The notes: a model not told the origin generated them from the letters alone. Positions 24,334-33,766 are shown, counted from the stretch's first letter. The stretch is DNA of 64,000 nt from Bdellovibrionales bacterium (GCA_018266375.1 JAFEAO010000008.1:62001-126000); one strand, 5' to 3'. Numbers and translations are program-made.

Positions 24334-25758
24334 CTAAATCAATTTCTTCGATTTGAACAGCTTGATCGCCGCATCGTTTGCATATACGTTGGGCACGAAA
24401 TTGATGTAATCGGCCAGGCGGCGGACGATGGAATTTTCGACCTCGATCAAGAGCTTAGGACCGCTCCGCTTGGTCACGATCTTCACGGGTTCCTGCTCCA
24501 AATAAAGTGGGCCTTTGCGCTCTTTCTTATTGAGCTTTTCCTTCGAGGCCGTAAAGGAAATATCCTTCTGCGGGATATCGGCCAAAATCCATTCATTTCC
24601 TTTACCGTGCTTCTCGATCACGTCTTCAAAATCCTGAACGATGGCTCGGATGCGCTTGATCCGGCGTTCGCGTTCGGCCTCGCTCCCCGTGCTCTCCAAA
24701 ATCCGGTGCTCGAACTCCGGGTGGTGTACGGTCTTCGGCGCCTGACGGTACAAAAGCATCTGGATGAGCTCGTTGACCTTCGGATCTTCAACAAGCCCGA
24801 GGTGACGCACTTCCTGGCAGCGATTGATGAAGTAAACATCGTTCCACCAGTAAAAGCGCTCGTCGCCTTCTTGAATCATGCCCAAGAGATCATGAAACTG
24901 GTGCACCAGATCCTCGTTCAAAAAATGTTCGGCGATCGCGGTCGAAATCACGTCGAACTTGCTCGACTGCGGGTTCTTAACCACTTGCGAGTACCAGTTA
25001 AAACGCGCAATCAAGAAATCCTCGACCGCTCTCATCGCGTTGTCGCGCACTCCGAACCCCACCTGGCCTCGACCGAGATCGAACGTCGTGAGGTTTGCAA
25101 GAATGTAATCGCGGTCAAACTGTCCGTACTGAATGCCGGTATAATACGAATCGCGCATGAGATAATCCATGCGGTCGGCATCGAGATCCGAGTGCATCAA
25201 TTGATTGGCCACCGCGTACGGCGATTCGCCCTTGATGATTTTTGAAATCATTTGCACGTCAAACCCGTAGTCCTCGAGAATACGGGTAATCCCGCCTTCG
25301 TATCGCGTGTTCTTGATGATGAACGCTCCCAGGTGTTCGTGGTTGTTGACGAGATCTTTTGCGGTTCCACGCTTGGGTTTGCGGCGATCATCGTTACCGT
25401 GACGAATGTAACCGTATTCCACGGTGTGCGAAAACGGGAAGGTACCGATATCGTGCATCAGCGCCGAAATCCGCAAGCTCTTGTGAAGCATCGCCTTTTG
25501 ATTCGTGGCTTTCGGGTTATGGAGTTCGTCGTCCGAAACCGCAAGGCCGAGTGCGCGAAGCATCTGGTCCATCGAGTGCATCACGCCGATCGTGTGACTG
25601 AAGCGGTTATGGACGGCGCCCGGAAAAATGTAGTCGGCGAAGCTAAGCTGCTTGACCCAACGCAGTCGCTGAAAGAAGGGGGAGTTGATAATCTTCTCTT
25701 CCCATTCCGTTACGGGGACGAAACCATATAAGACGTCATACAAAACGCCGCGTTTCAC
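24334..25758 (-). CDS. HD-domain phosphohydrolase (COG1078, dNTPase/SAMHD1-like)
   Basis: 474 residues starting at a GTG. Metal ligands of the HD domain are seen: HNRFSHTIGV (His50 and His55), ALMHDIGTFPFSHT (His102-Asp103) and HSDLDADRMDYLMRDS. The group includes dNTP triphosphohydrolases and related nucleotide hydrolases, so a role in nucleotide pool control is likely; the exact substrate is not. A TACAGT hexamer lies 7 nt before the GTG and no Shine-Dalgarno is present. Confidence 0.88.
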   Translation of the reverse strand: MKRGVLYDVLYGFVPVTEWEEKIINSPFFQRLRWVKQLSFADYIFPGAVHNRFSHTIGVMHSMDQMLRALGLAVSDDELHNPKATNQKAMLHKSLRISALMHDIGTFPFSHTVEYGYIRHGNDDRRKPKRGTAKDLVNNHEHLGAFIIKNTRYEGGITRILEDYGFDVQMISKIIKGESPYAVANQLMHSDLDADRMDYLMRDSYYTGIQYGQFDRDYILANLTTFDLGRGQVGFGVRDNAMRAVEDFLIARFNWYSQVVKNPQSSKFDVISTAIAEHFLNEDLVHQFHDLLGMIQEGDERFYWWNDVYFINRCQEVRHLGLVEDPKVNELIQMLLYRQAPKTVHHPEFEHRILESTGSEAERERRIKRIRAIVQDFEDVIEKHGKGNEWILADIPQKDISFTASKEKLNKKERKGPLYLEQEPVKIVTKRSGPKLLIEVENSIVRRLADYINFVPNVYANDAAIKLFKSKKLI

Positions 25759-25836
25759 TCTATATACTGTATCGGGTTTTGGGCGATAAGCCTACAGAGT
25801 CAATGCTTTGGCCCTTTTACGCCTCGCGGCCACGTC

Positions 25837-25865
25837 TTGCCATTTAAATTATTTTAGTGTATAAA
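25837..25865 (+). promoter_or_regulatory. Promoter TTGCCA-17-TATAAA, leaderless
   Basis: TTGCCA (25837-25842), exactly 17 nt, TATAAA (25860-25865), then 6 nt and the ATG at 25872. Both boxes match consensus at 5 of 6 positions. Confidence 0.75.
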
Positions 25866-25871
25866 ATATAA

Positions 25872-26270
25872 ATGCGTTCTTTGCTCGCACTTCTTGCGCT
25901 CGCCTCCATTTTATACGGAAACCCGTCCCCGGCCGCGGCCGATCACTACTCCTGCACCCGCTCGGGCAAAACCGATGCCGCCCCGGCCAAGATCGACCTT
26001 CGCCGTTGGTCCGAGCTTCTCCGGATCAAACTCGCCCCTCAGGGCAAAATTGAGTTTGCCGGTACCTACGATTCGACTTACCGCCCGGAAACCACCGAAG
26101 ATGCCGGAACATTCCGGTTTAAAGATTTTACTTCGCAAAATGCCGCCTATCGCGCCATTATTTTAAGCCCTGCAATTTACGCAGGGCGGAGCAGCGGTAA
26201 AGTACGCCTCGAAATCCCGTCCATTGGCCAATCCAAACGCGTGACATACGACTGCTCTCAGGTAAAATAG
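25872..26270 (+). CDS. Exported hypothetical protein
   Basis: 132 residues with a signal peptide (MRSLLALLALASILYGNPSP, cleavage near AAA-DHYSC). The mature protein has two cysteines, one at each end (HYSC and YDCSQVK), that could form one disulfide, with a predicted beta-rich middle (KIEFAGTYDSTYRPETTEDA). Family unknown. It ends 7 nt before rimI and shares its promoter. Confidence 0.7.
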   Translation: MRSLLALLALASILYGNPSPAAADHYSCTRSGKTDAAPAKIDLRRWSELLRIKLAPQGKIEFAGTYDSTYRPETTEDAGTFRFKDFTSQNAAYRAIILSPAIYAGRSSGKVRLEIPSIGQSKRVTYDCSQVK

Positions 26271-26277
26271 TAATTGC

Positions 26278-26751
26278 ATGAAAGCCGTGAGCGCTCGACC
26301 CGCGGTGGACGAGGATCTGGAACAGATCCTGGCCATCGAGGCGCAATGTTATCCGGAACCTTGGACTGAGGGACATTTCCACCACGAAATGCAGAAAGCG
26401 TTTTCACGCATGATGGTCATCACCGATGATGACACCGATTCAGTCATCCTGGGTTACATCATTTTTTGGGTTCAAGCCGAAGGCGTCTCCCTCCATAACA
26501 TCGCGGTCGACCCGAAATGGCGCGGAATGGGCGTCGCTAAAAAACTCATGCACATCATGATCAACGAAGCGGTTCGCGACGAAATTCCAAAAATCTCCCT
26601 CGAAGTTCGTCAAAGCAACAAAGCCGCGATCACACTCTACAAAGCCATGGGCTTTAAGAAAACGCATGAGCGTCCGAAGTTTTATAACAATGGCGAAACC
26701 GCATTCGTCATGGAATTGAAATCAAGCGACCTCACCGCGATCGTGCACTAA
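26278..26751 (+). CDS. rimI: RimI-type N-acetyltransferase
   Basis: 157 residues of the GNAT fold. VDPKWRGMGVAKKLM is the acetyl-CoA loop (Q/RxxGxG/A), LEVRQSNKAAITLYKAMGF is diagnostic of RimI, and a Tyr near the C-terminus (KFYNNGETAFVMEL) fits the catalytic region. RimI acetylates the N-terminus of ribosomal protein S18. It follows the small exported-protein gene in one transcript. Confidence 0.88.
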   Translation: MKAVSARPAVDEDLEQILAIEAQCYPEPWTEGHFHHEMQKAFSRMMVITDDDTDSVILGYIIFWVQAEGVSLHNIAVDPKWRGMGVAKKLMHIMINEAVRDEIPKISLEVRQSNKAAITLYKAMGFKKTHERPKFYNNGETAFVMELKSSDLTAIVH

Positions 26752-26787
26752 AACGATCTATAGTCAGCGCGGCTAACCGCTTGAAAG

Positions 26788-27297
26788 TCAGTCGTGATGG
26801 CACTCTTCGCGCATCACAAACGTCTCGGGCTCGTCGATGAGCATGGCGCAGCCTTCCGTCTTAATGGCCTTTTTACTGTAGATCGTAAACCGGATCGCGT
26901 CGGTGATGTTTACGAATCCGGCGTTCTTTTTGCCGATGTAATGGAATTTCACCGTGTAGATCCCGGTCACGCCGTTTTTAGTCAGAGGGTCGATCTTCAC
27001 TTCCTTACCTTTGGCAAGGAGCACCTTCGGGTCCAAGAGACTTGAGTCGCCATAAATGAGCTTCCGCGCGTTCACGAGATCAAACTTACTTTGATCGAGG
27101 CAATCCGAAGCCCCACCCTGCCAACGAACTCCCGCGAGTTCGCGCTCGATCAACTCCTGCGCGATTTTTTCGATATCGTCACATTTGCTTGGATCAAACT
27201 CGGTTGGCTTTACAATCGCCACCGCCGTCGTGTCAATCACCTCATCGTCAGCTCGTACCGGTAAAGCGATTAAAAGGAGGAGCAGCAAATTCTTCAA
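26788..27297 (-). CDS. Exported hypothetical protein
   Basis: 169 residues from a TTG at 27297 that overlaps the TGA of the upstream NlpC/P60 gene (TTGA overlap) and has GGGAG 8 nt upstream. This start gives a signal peptide (MKNLLLLLLIALPVRA), unlike longer versions. Four cysteines are spread through the mature chain (KCDDI, DCLDQ, GCAML, EECHH). The coupling to the NlpC/P60 protein suggests a partner or inhibitor, but nothing proves it. Confidence 0.7.
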   Translation of the reverse strand: MKNLLLLLLIALPVRADDEVIDTTAVAIVKPTEFDPSKCDDIEKIAQELIERELAGVRWQGGASDCLDQSKFDLVNARKLIYGDSSLLDPKVLLAKGKEVKIDPLTKNGVTGIYTVKFHYIGKKNAGFVNITDAIRFTIYSKKAIKTEGCAMLIDEPETFVMREECHHD

Positions 27298-28730
27298 ATC
27301 GCCGTCTCCCTCTCGCTGAAGGTGGATTCCAAATTGCAAGTGTCCGCGCACGCATACGGGTCAAACTTCGCTTTGCTTGGATTTTTAAGCGAAGTTTCCA
27401 GACATTCCGGCGTCAGCCTGTGACGCGCCTGCATGACTTTGCCGGACATAAAGTCGGCCGACTCGTTGAGATAATCGCTCTCATACTTGTCGACGCATTT
27501 TTTATCGGTCGGGCCGCAGGGCTCGTAGTTCCGTGATGTCACTTTAATCCGGCCCTTTTTAGTTTTTTCGTAAGTGGTGGTGACATTGAGCTTCATTTTC
27601 TTTTTGTGAAGCTCGCCACCGCCCCAAAGTTTCCACATCTCGGCCATGCACACGATCTTAGCTTTCTCTACCACGTTTGAACCGATCGTGCTGTTACTCA
27701 AGCCCGGATAGCCCCTGTTGTTTTGATAGCCGATTTGACTGCCTCGACCGCCGCCCGACGGAAGTGGAGCACTTTGAAACACCGTGAATTTAAATTTTTC
27801 TTTGCGGCCGGGCTCATCGAGAGCACCGCACTGGTTAAGAGCAAAGCGATCCTTTTCTTGGGTCGATTTGCCGTTCATCGATTCGATATCGATACCTTTG
27901 GAGCGAAGTTCGGTAAAAAACGGCTGAATATTGAACGGATCCTTGGCAACGGTATCGACCATCACCATGTGTCTGCCGGCGTAGTTCAAAACGTCGCCGG
28001 GCTTTAAGTCATCGAAAACCGACACCGGTTTGAAGCAGCTGTTGCCGATACGCATGTAATCCCAAAACGCGGTCGTCGTAAAGCGGCTCATCTCGGTTTT
28101 CGGAACGATCAACAAGCCCGAAGCACGCATCGCCAGTTCGACCGACGCCGAACAATCAAATCCACCGGGCTGAGGATTGCCCCTCGCGTATTTGTAAAAC
28201 AATGCCGCGCCGTTCGCGCGCTGATAGAGCGGCGGATGCCAGTAAAAAAAACACTGTGTTTGATCACAGGTCGTTGGTTCCACGACTTTCGAAAAGCTTT
28301 TGCATTTGTTGGCGAGATCGCATTTTGCGACTTCGCCTTTGAGGTACGGATGCTGAGCGACGATCTGAGCGTGAGTGATGTTTTTGAAGGTACGCGGGTC
28401 GTAGTACTCGCCAAGATCGTGGTGGACGACTTTGCCGTTAAACGGATCATCCTCGCGACCGAGCAAATGCGACTGAAGCGCGGCGCAACCATACACCGTG
28501 GCTAAAACCTTGCGCGCGCCGAACGCAAGCGGAGTCGACGAATAGTTTTCGCCGTTCAACACGGATTGCGAGCAGAGGTTACCGGTGAGCGCGCGGCGAT
28601 CCACCTTGCCAATCGAATCGAGAATCTTGGCTGCTTGCTTCGGATCCGAATAACCGCAACTTCCTCCCGAAAGTTGGGCGTGGGCGCTTGAAAACAAGCA
28701 GAAAACAAGTAAAACTGCGAGGTGTCTCAC
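27294..28730 (-). CDS. Secreted NlpC/P60-like cysteine peptidase
   Basis: 478 residues with a signal peptide (MRHLAVLLVFCLFSSAHA). The NlpC/P60 core is PGGFDCSASVELAMRASG with nucleophile Cys193, and GDVLNYAGRHMVMVD with His254. These enzymes cleave peptidoglycan stem peptides. Long N- and C-terminal Cys-rich regions with no recognised domain flank the core. The GTG start at 28730 has an extended -10 (TGa-TAAACT) ending 6 nt upstream, where TGA is also the valS stop codon. Confidence 0.8.
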   Translation of the reverse strand: MRHLAVLLVFCLFSSAHAQLSGGSCGYSDPKQAAKILDSIGKVDRRALTGNLCSQSVLNGENYSSTPLAFGARKVLATVYGCAALQSHLLGREDDPFNGKVVHHDLGEYYDPRTFKNITHAQIVAQHPYLKGEVAKCDLANKCKSFSKVVEPTTCDQTQCFFYWHPPLYQRANGAALFYKYARGNPQPGGFDCSASVELAMRASGLLIVPKTEMSRFTTTAFWDYMRIGNSCFKPVSVFDDLKPGDVLNYAGRHMVMVDTVAKDPFNIQPFFTELRSKGIDIESMNGKSTQEKDRFALNQCGALDEPGRKEKFKFTVFQSAPLPSGGGRGSQIGYQNNRGYPGLSNSTIGSNVVEKAKIVCMAEMWKLWGGGELHKKKMKLNVTTTYEKTKKGRIKVTSRNYEPCGPTDKKCVDKYESDYLNESADFMSGKVMQARHRLTPECLETSLKNPSKAKFDPYACADTCNLESTFSERETAI

Positions 28731-28736
28731 CCCTTT

Positions 28737-28745
28737 AGTTTATCA
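28737..28745 (-). promoter_or_regulatory. Extended -10 (TGa-TAAACT) embedded in valS stop
   Basis: TAAACT at 28742-28737 with TG at 28745-28744, 6 nt before the GTG of the NlpC/P60 gene. The TGA of the motif is the valS stop codon. Confidence 0.45.
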
Positions 28746-31406
28746 CGCCTTCAAATCAGGACCGTACTCAATATGCTCGATTGCGAAGGCATTTTTTTCC
28801 TGTGTGGCGTCCTCAACCATTTCGAGTTTCTCGATTTTGGTCGCTCCGCAAACGTCGCCTTTGACGATCGTCAAGTTTTTGATCGTTTCCGGATGTGCCT
28901 TGAGCTTGATGTGGGTGATCGCGCGAGCAATCGACACTTTTGAATGGGTCTTTTGCTGGTTCACGGCCGCCTGTGCCGCCATCGCCGTATCAAAAATCTC
29001 GGGATTGCCGCACTCAATGCCAGCGAAATCCGCGGCCGACGGATAGCGAGCATGGTGCACGCTTGCCGACTCATCGGTAAACGCCCAACGCCAGGCTTCG
29101 TCCGTGGTGTATGGCAAGAAAGGAGCAAAGAGCTTCAAGAAGGTCCGTACGCCAAAACGCAGAGCATGCACTGCGGAAGCCTTAGCGCGCTTCTCAGCGT
29201 CAGTCGCCTTCTCGCCGAGTGAGCGCGATTTTACCAACTCAACGTAGCTGTCGGTAAAGTTCGACCAAAAGAACTTCTCGGTTTCCATGAGTGCCGATGC
29301 GGGCTCCCACGCTTCAAAAGCTTTAGCGGCGTCTTCGCACTGGGCGCGAAGCTTGGCCAAGAACGCCAAATCCAACGGCTCGGTCACGTCACCTGCATCG
29401 GCAGACGACTGAAGCGAGAATTTCGAGGCGTTAAAAATTTTCATCGCCAAACGGCGGCCGATCTTCATGATGCCCGTATCAAACGTGGTATCCGAACCGT
29501 ATCGAGCGAGACCCGACCAGTAGCGAACGGCGTCCGCACCAAACTCATCGATGTGAGCGGTCGGGGTAACGACGTTGCCTTTAGACTTGGACATTTTTTT
29601 ACGGTCTGGATCAAGGACCCAACCCGAAATCACGATGTGCTTCCACGGGATTTTTTCTTCGTGGAGCATGGCTTTGGCAATCGTGTAGAACGCCCAAGTA
29701 CGAATGATCTCGTGCGCTTGCGGGCGCATGTCCATCGGAAATAATTTTTTATGGCGCGCGGGATTCAGTTCCCAGTGCGAGCCGAGTTGTGGCGTGATCG
29801 ATGACGTAAACCAAGTATCGAAAACGTCCGACTCACCGACAAACCCACCCGGTTTATTGCGTTGGGCTTCGGTGTAGCCTTCCGGGCAATCCGACATCGG
29901 ATCGACCGGAAGTTGGTCCACAGTTGGAACCATCGGCTTGTCATACTGGATGACGCCTTTGTCATCAAGCGGGTACCAAACCGGAATCGAAACGCCGAAG
30001 AAACGTTGGCGGCTCACGCACCAATCGATGCCCAAGTTTTCGGTCCAGTTTTTGTAACGGACTTCCATGAACTCCGGATGCCATTTGATCTTGGAACCGT
30101 ACTCGAGGAGCTTTTCTTTTTTGTCGAGGAGGCGCGCGAACCACTGACGGGTGATCAAGAACTCGACCGGACGATCGCCCTTCTCGTAAAATTTAACCGC
30201 GTGCTGGATCGGCTTCGGCGGTGCCTTCAAAGCGACTTTACCGTTCGCGCCCGGTTGGCCGAGCATCTCCACAACGAGCTTTTGCGATTGCTTGACGTTG
30301 CGACCTTGGATCTTCGCGAAACACGCGTTCGCGAAATCCGGATTCGTCGATGGAAACTCCTTCGTTCCGAATTGAACCGGAATCATGAGGCCCGCCTTGC
30401 CGATGATTTGGCGGGTTTCGAGTTTGTTTTCGCGCCACCACTGAACGTCGGTTTGGTCACCGAAGGTACAAACCATGAGGATGCCCGTACCTTTATCCAT
30501 CTGCACGAGCTCGCTCGGGAAGATCGGCACCGGCGCGCCAAACAGTGGCGTGATCGCTCTCTTGCCTTTGAGACTGGCGTAACGAGGATCAGCCGGGTGA
30601 TAAGTCACACCCACGCATGCGGGCAGGAGCTCGGGACGAGTGGTTGCGATCGTAAAGTTACCCCCACCTTCGACTTCGAATTCGATGTCGTGGAACGCGC
30701 CCGGAAGCTCGCGGTCCTCAAGCTCGGCTTGCGCGACCGCGGTTTGGAAATCGCAATCCCAAAGCGTCGGTGCTTGCACTTGATACATGTGGCCCTTCTT
30801 GAACAAATCCAAGAAACTCATTTGCGAAAGCTTGCGCGAGTGATCGTCAATGGTCGCGTACTCGAGCTTCCAATCGACCGAGAGACCGATGCGAGACCAA
30901 AGTTTTTTGAACAGTTCCTCGTCCTGAACCGTCAGGCGATGGCAGTGTTCGATAAAGTTTTTGCGAGAAAGGTTTTTTTGCGGGAGACGTTTTTCCTGCA
31001 GCTCTTTTTCGGACATCGTCGAGAGAATCGGCTCGAGCTCGAGACCCGGCTCATAGGGCTGATTCGCGTCGCAACGGATGTGGAAATAGTTTTGGACCCG
31101 GCGCTCCGTCGGTAGGCCGTTGTCGTCCCAGCCCATGGGGTAAAACACGTTCTTGCCTTGCATGCGCTGATAGCGGGCCATGATGTCGGTTTGAGTGTAC
31201 GAAAAGATGTGACCGACGTGGAGCGATCCCGATACGGTCGGCGGCGGAGTATCGATCGCAAAAGTAGGCTTCGAGGATGACTCGTCAAACTCGTAAAGTT
31301 TTTCGCGAGCCCAGGTTTCCTGCAAGCGCGTTTCGACTTCCGGAAATTCCATGTTTTTAGGAAGAGAATTAAGTTCAAGTCCTTGTACTTTTTGAAACTT
31401 TGCCAT
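28743..31406 (-). CDS. valS: Valyl-tRNA synthetase
   Basis: 887 residues from the ATG at 31406 (an upstream in-frame ATG at 31427 was rejected: the extended -10 TGc-TAGACT ends 7 nt before 31406). Class I signatures are HVGHIFSYTQ (HIGH) and KKMSKSKGNVVTP (KMSKS). GWDDNGLPTERRVQNYFHIR is typical of the ValRS subgroup that lacks the long C-terminal arm of E. coli. The editing domain is present (TTRPELLPACVGVTYHP). It charges tRNA-Val. Confidence 0.97.
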   Translation of the reverse strand: MAKFQKVQGLELNSLPKNMEFPEVETRLQETWAREKLYEFDESSSKPTFAIDTPPPTVSGSLHVGHIFSYTQTDIMARYQRMQGKNVFYPMGWDDNGLPTERRVQNYFHIRCDANQPYEPGLELEPILSTMSEKELQEKRLPQKNLSRKNFIEHCHRLTVQDEELFKKLWSRIGLSVDWKLEYATIDDHSRKLSQMSFLDLFKKGHMYQVQAPTLWDCDFQTAVAQAELEDRELPGAFHDIEFEVEGGGNFTIATTRPELLPACVGVTYHPADPRYASLKGKRAITPLFGAPVPIFPSELVQMDKGTGILMVCTFGDQTDVQWWRENKLETRQIIGKAGLMIPVQFGTKEFPSTNPDFANACFAKIQGRNVKQSQKLVVEMLGQPGANGKVALKAPPKPIQHAVKFYEKGDRPVEFLITRQWFARLLDKKEKLLEYGSKIKWHPEFMEVRYKNWTENLGIDWCVSRQRFFGVSIPVWYPLDDKGVIQYDKPMVPTVDQLPVDPMSDCPEGYTEAQRNKPGGFVGESDVFDTWFTSSITPQLGSHWELNPARHKKLFPMDMRPQAHEIIRTWAFYTIAKAMLHEEKIPWKHIVISGWVLDPDRKKMSKSKGNVVTPTAHIDEFGADAVRYWSGLARYGSDTTFDTGIMKIGRRLAMKIFNASKFSLQSSADAGDVTEPLDLAFLAKLRAQCEDAAKAFEAWEPASALMETEKFFWSNFTDSYVELVKSRSLGEKATDAEKRAKASAVHALRFGVRTFLKLFAPFLPYTTDEAWRWAFTDESASVHHARYPSAADFAGIECGNPEIFDTAMAAQAAVNQQKTHSKVSIARAITHIKLKAHPETIKNLTIVKGDVCGATKIEKLEMVEDATQEKNAFAIEHIEYGPDLKA

Positions 31407-31413
31407 AAAGGCG

Positions 31414-31422
31414 AGTCTAGCA
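31414..31422 (-). promoter_or_regulatory. Extended -10 (TGc-TAGACT), 7 nt before valS ATG
   Basis: TG at 31422-31421, TAGACT at 31419-31414, then 7 nt to the start codon. The same nonamer and spacing recur before the gene at 45273. Confidence 0.5.
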
Positions 31423-31440
31423 TTCAAACGCTAAAATAAA

Positions 31441-31471
31441 AAGAGCGGCCTGGAATCCCCAGGTCGCTCTT
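31441..31471 (-). terminator. Terminator between 31505 gene and valS
   Basis: Stem AAGAGCGGCCTGG / CCAGGTCGCTCTT (13 bp with one G-U) and a 5-nt loop, followed on the minus strand by TTTTTATTTT. It ends the transcript of the exported protein at 31505. Confidence 0.88.
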
Positions 31472-31504
31472 TTCGATAATTTTTGCCGCAAATTCGGCCG
31501 AAGG

Positions 31505-31987
31505 CTAGTTTCCGCGAACGTAGCTCTGAAGCGTCAGAATCGTGGTCATTCCGGCAGAAGACGCCTGTTGGAAACGTGCGTTCAAGAACGGAACCGCCGC
31601 AACGTTGATCACGGTTACTGCACCGTTTTGTACACCAGAAAGTTTGCAGGTGTTGAGTGCTTCGCCGGAAGCGAGAGTGATGGTCTCGTTGATACCGCCT
31701 TTAGCTGCGCAGTTTGCAACGAGGTCAGCCGCTTGAGCTTCGTCGCCGATTTCAGTCGCAGAACGAACCGAAGTCGACTCTTGGGTTTGACCCATGACAC
31801 TGACCGAGCTCGACACGTTGAAAGTGCCGTCAGAGTTAGCGGAAGTGACTTTCATGGTGAGAGTCGCCGGGTAAGAAGCGGAACCGTTAGAAATGGTGCC
31901 GGAGAGGTTGGCCATGTCGCCAACTTTTACAGCGTGAGCGCTGACTGTGAACATCAAACCTGCGATCAAAAGACTGAATGCTTTCAT
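31505..31987 (-). CDS. Exported hypothetical protein
   Basis: 160 residues with a signal peptide (MKAFSLLIAGLMFTVSAHA). GAGGAG lies 6 nt before the ATG. The mature domain is Ser/Thr-rich with predicted beta strands (TLTMKVTSANSDGTFNVSSS) and two Cys (VANCAA, NTCKLS) that may pair. Family not recognised. It is a single-gene unit with its own terminator. Confidence 0.8.
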   Translation of the reverse strand: MKAFSLLIAGLMFTVSAHAVKVGDMANLSGTISNGSASYPATLTMKVTSANSDGTFNVSSSVSVMGQTQESTSVRSATEIGDEAQAADLVANCAAKGGINETITLASGEALNTCKLSGVQNGAVTVINVAAVPFLNARFQQASSAGMTTILTLQSYVRGN

Positions 31988-32053
31988 GGAATCTCCTCGA
32001 GTTATCGGTTGTTAAAAACTTAACTCGTAGAGACATATCTTTTAATGCGGTGC

Positions 32054-32791
32054 TCAGTAAAGGCAATTCGCGCGGCCTTGATCGTTAGTGTTTAGGCTGC
32101 GCTTTTGAACTCCGTTCATTCCATTGAAGCCCAGAGCCGGATACATTACGGCTTCTTTATATTCGTCGGGCGCATTGGTACAGGCGCTGCCGTTACAGGA
32201 ATGATCGAGGCCGAGCATATGGCCAAGTTCGTGGACAATAACGCTTTCCAGGTCAGGCACTGGCTTCCCACTTCTGAAATAGTCGACAAAATTTACTTCC
32301 ATCACCGCTGACGTGTACATACGGTAAGTGCTATTGGAAGTCGCGACCGGGCAGATACTCGTGAGCGCAATCACCGCCGAACCGTAAGTCCAGGTCGTTG
32401 CGTTTTTATAAATCATGATCTTGTTGGTGAACCCGTTTGGTCCGATCACGGTCTGGCTGCAAGCGCTCGCCGAAGTCAGACGAGTGCCGCCATTCCCGAC
32501 TTGCGCCAGAGTGCTCGAGCCCGCCATATACAGCTCAAATCCCTTGGCAGATTCAAAATGACTGTTCCAGGTGTCGATGGCACTTTGAAGTGCGCTGATC
32601 TCGCTCGATGAGAAATCGTTGACGACCACGGCGAGTGGAATCGGACGCGCTGTCCAGTGGCCTTTAAAGAGACGGGTCTGATCGGCGTTGACTACGCATT
32701 CAGTAACGGTATCGCCCACGCCCTTTGCGCAGGAGACGAGAAGGATAGCAATGCTTGCGATGGTCGCCCATCGACGAACTGGACCCAACAT
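32054..32791 (-). CDS. Matrixin-like zinc metalloprotease lipoprotein
   Basis: 245 residues with a lipoprotein signal (ILLVSC, lipidated Cys21). VHELGHMLGLDH at His187-Glu188, His191 and His197 is the metzincin zinc motif HExxHxxGxxH, and AVMYP supplies the Met-turn. A predicted M10/matrixin-type endopeptidase on the periplasmic or surface side of the outer membrane. The prodomain Cys-switch of animal matrixins is absent; the Cys at C31 region (ECVVNADQ) could play such a part, but this is speculation. Confidence 0.85.
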   Translation of the reverse strand: MLGPVRRWATIASIAILLVSCAKGVGDTVTECVVNADQTRLFKGHWTARPIPLAVVVNDFSSSEISALQSAIDTWNSHFESAKGFELYMAGSSTLAQVGNGGTRLTSASACSQTVIGPNGFTNKIMIYKNATTWTYGSAVIALTSICPVATSNSTYRMYTSAVMEVNFVDYFRSGKPVPDLESVIVHELGHMLGLDHSCNGSACTNAPDEYKEAVMYPALGFNGMNGVQKRSLNTNDQGRANCLY

Positions 32792-32871
32792 ACCTTATCA
32801 ATCTTGTCGGGTATTTTGGCGTAAACATTGAGGTTCGTAATGAAATAAATTAAATCAAAAATTACAATGAT

Positions 32872-33066
32872 TTACTTGGACGCAGGAAGAGCGGCGGGAG
32901 CTCGCCAGGTCGGCTCGCCTTTGGTTGCTTCGCCGATATACTCGACTGACGGTTTGACCGGTTTTGCGCGTCCCATTTCCATGTGGAGGAGGATCGAACC
33001 TGCCATCACAATGCCAATGACTAAGAACCAAGTGCCTCGCTTCTGATATCCCGAAAAGCCTTCCAT
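32872..33066 (-). CDS. Small single-span membrane protein
   Basis: 64 residues from the ATG at 33066: MEGFSGYQKRGTW, a membrane helix (FLVIGIVMAGSILLHMEM) and a Pro-rich tail. An alternative GTG at 33123 lies 1 nt after the lipB stop and adds 19 residues. Neither start has a clear ribosome-binding site. Function unknown. Confidence 0.5.
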   Translation of the reverse strand: MEGFSGYQKRGTWFLVIGIVMAGSILLHMEMGRAKPVKPSVEYIGEATKGEPTWRAPAALPASK

Positions 33067-33124
33067 GCTAAGAACTAGTTTAACAAAGTTTGTGTAATTG
33101 AAAAGCCGTGTCTTGCGCGACACC

Positions 33125-33766
33125 TCAATTTTTTATGATTAAATCGAACTGACGCGTCAGCCGAGCCGGAAGGTTTTCAAAACTTTTGCTCCAATCGGCC
33201 TGATTTAAGCGGTTTTTGAAAAGAAAATCCGGAGCGGCATCCTGCAATCCGCACGGTTGAATTCCCAAGAAACTCTCAAGCTGCGGTATGACATTTAGGG
33301 CAAAGCCGCTCGTCACCCAACCATTTTTGACCCGAATTCCGATACTCACGAGCTTTCCGGCGTCGCTCCACACGCCGAGGCGATCCCCTTCCTCGACCCT
33401 CGATTTTGGCTCAAAATCGCGCACAACACCCTGAACAGCGCCCAAGATCGCGTGCACCGCCTTGCGAACTCCGCGCGAATCTCCGGCAAGCCGCTCGATC
33501 GGTGTGACGACAAACCCCACCCACTGGCCCGGACCATGCCAGGTCTCAAGGCCGCCGCGATGTCCGCGCACGACATCGATGCCCTGCCTGCGGAGCGGCT
33601 CAAAAGCTTCGGGGTCCTGACGATTACCGAGCGTAACCGTCGGCGCGAGTTCGGCAAAAATGAGCGTCGGCTCCGCACGCTCGAGCACACGATCTTGCAA
33701 GTCGATCAAATCTTGGAAGGTAAACGGGGATTCTTTGGAATGTCGGTTAATACAAACGGACCACAT
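33125..33766 (-). CDS. lipB: Octanoyltransferase
   Basis: 213 residues. The LipB signature RGHRGGLETWHGPGQ (70-81), catalytic Lys138 (GKLVSIGIR) and Cys172 (QPCGLQD) are present. It moves octanoyl from acyl carrier protein to lipoyl-dependent enzymes. The usual His in the HG(L/F)ALNV block is Ser here (TSGFALNV). It overlaps the CsgG-like gene by 20 nt. LipA is not nearby. Confidence 0.92.
   Translation of the reverse strand: MWSVCINRHSKESPFTFQDLIDLQDRVLERAEPTLIFAELAPTVTLGNRQDPEAFEPLRRQGIDVVRGHRGGLETWHGPGQWVGFVVTPIERLAGDSRGVRKAVHAILGAVQGVVRDFEPKSRVEEGDRLGVWSDAGKLVSIGIRVKNGWVTSGFALNVIPQLESFLGIQPCGLQDAAPDFLFKNRLNQADWSKSFENLPARLTRQFDLIIKN

Noticed and set aside
24061-25245. Plus-strand 394-codon open frame opposite the HD-domain gene
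   Set aside because: Antisense to a conserved protein, no motif of its own.
29862-31115. Plus-strand 417-codon open frame opposite valS
   Set aside because: Antisense shadow of a synthetase; His/Arg-rich mirror composition.
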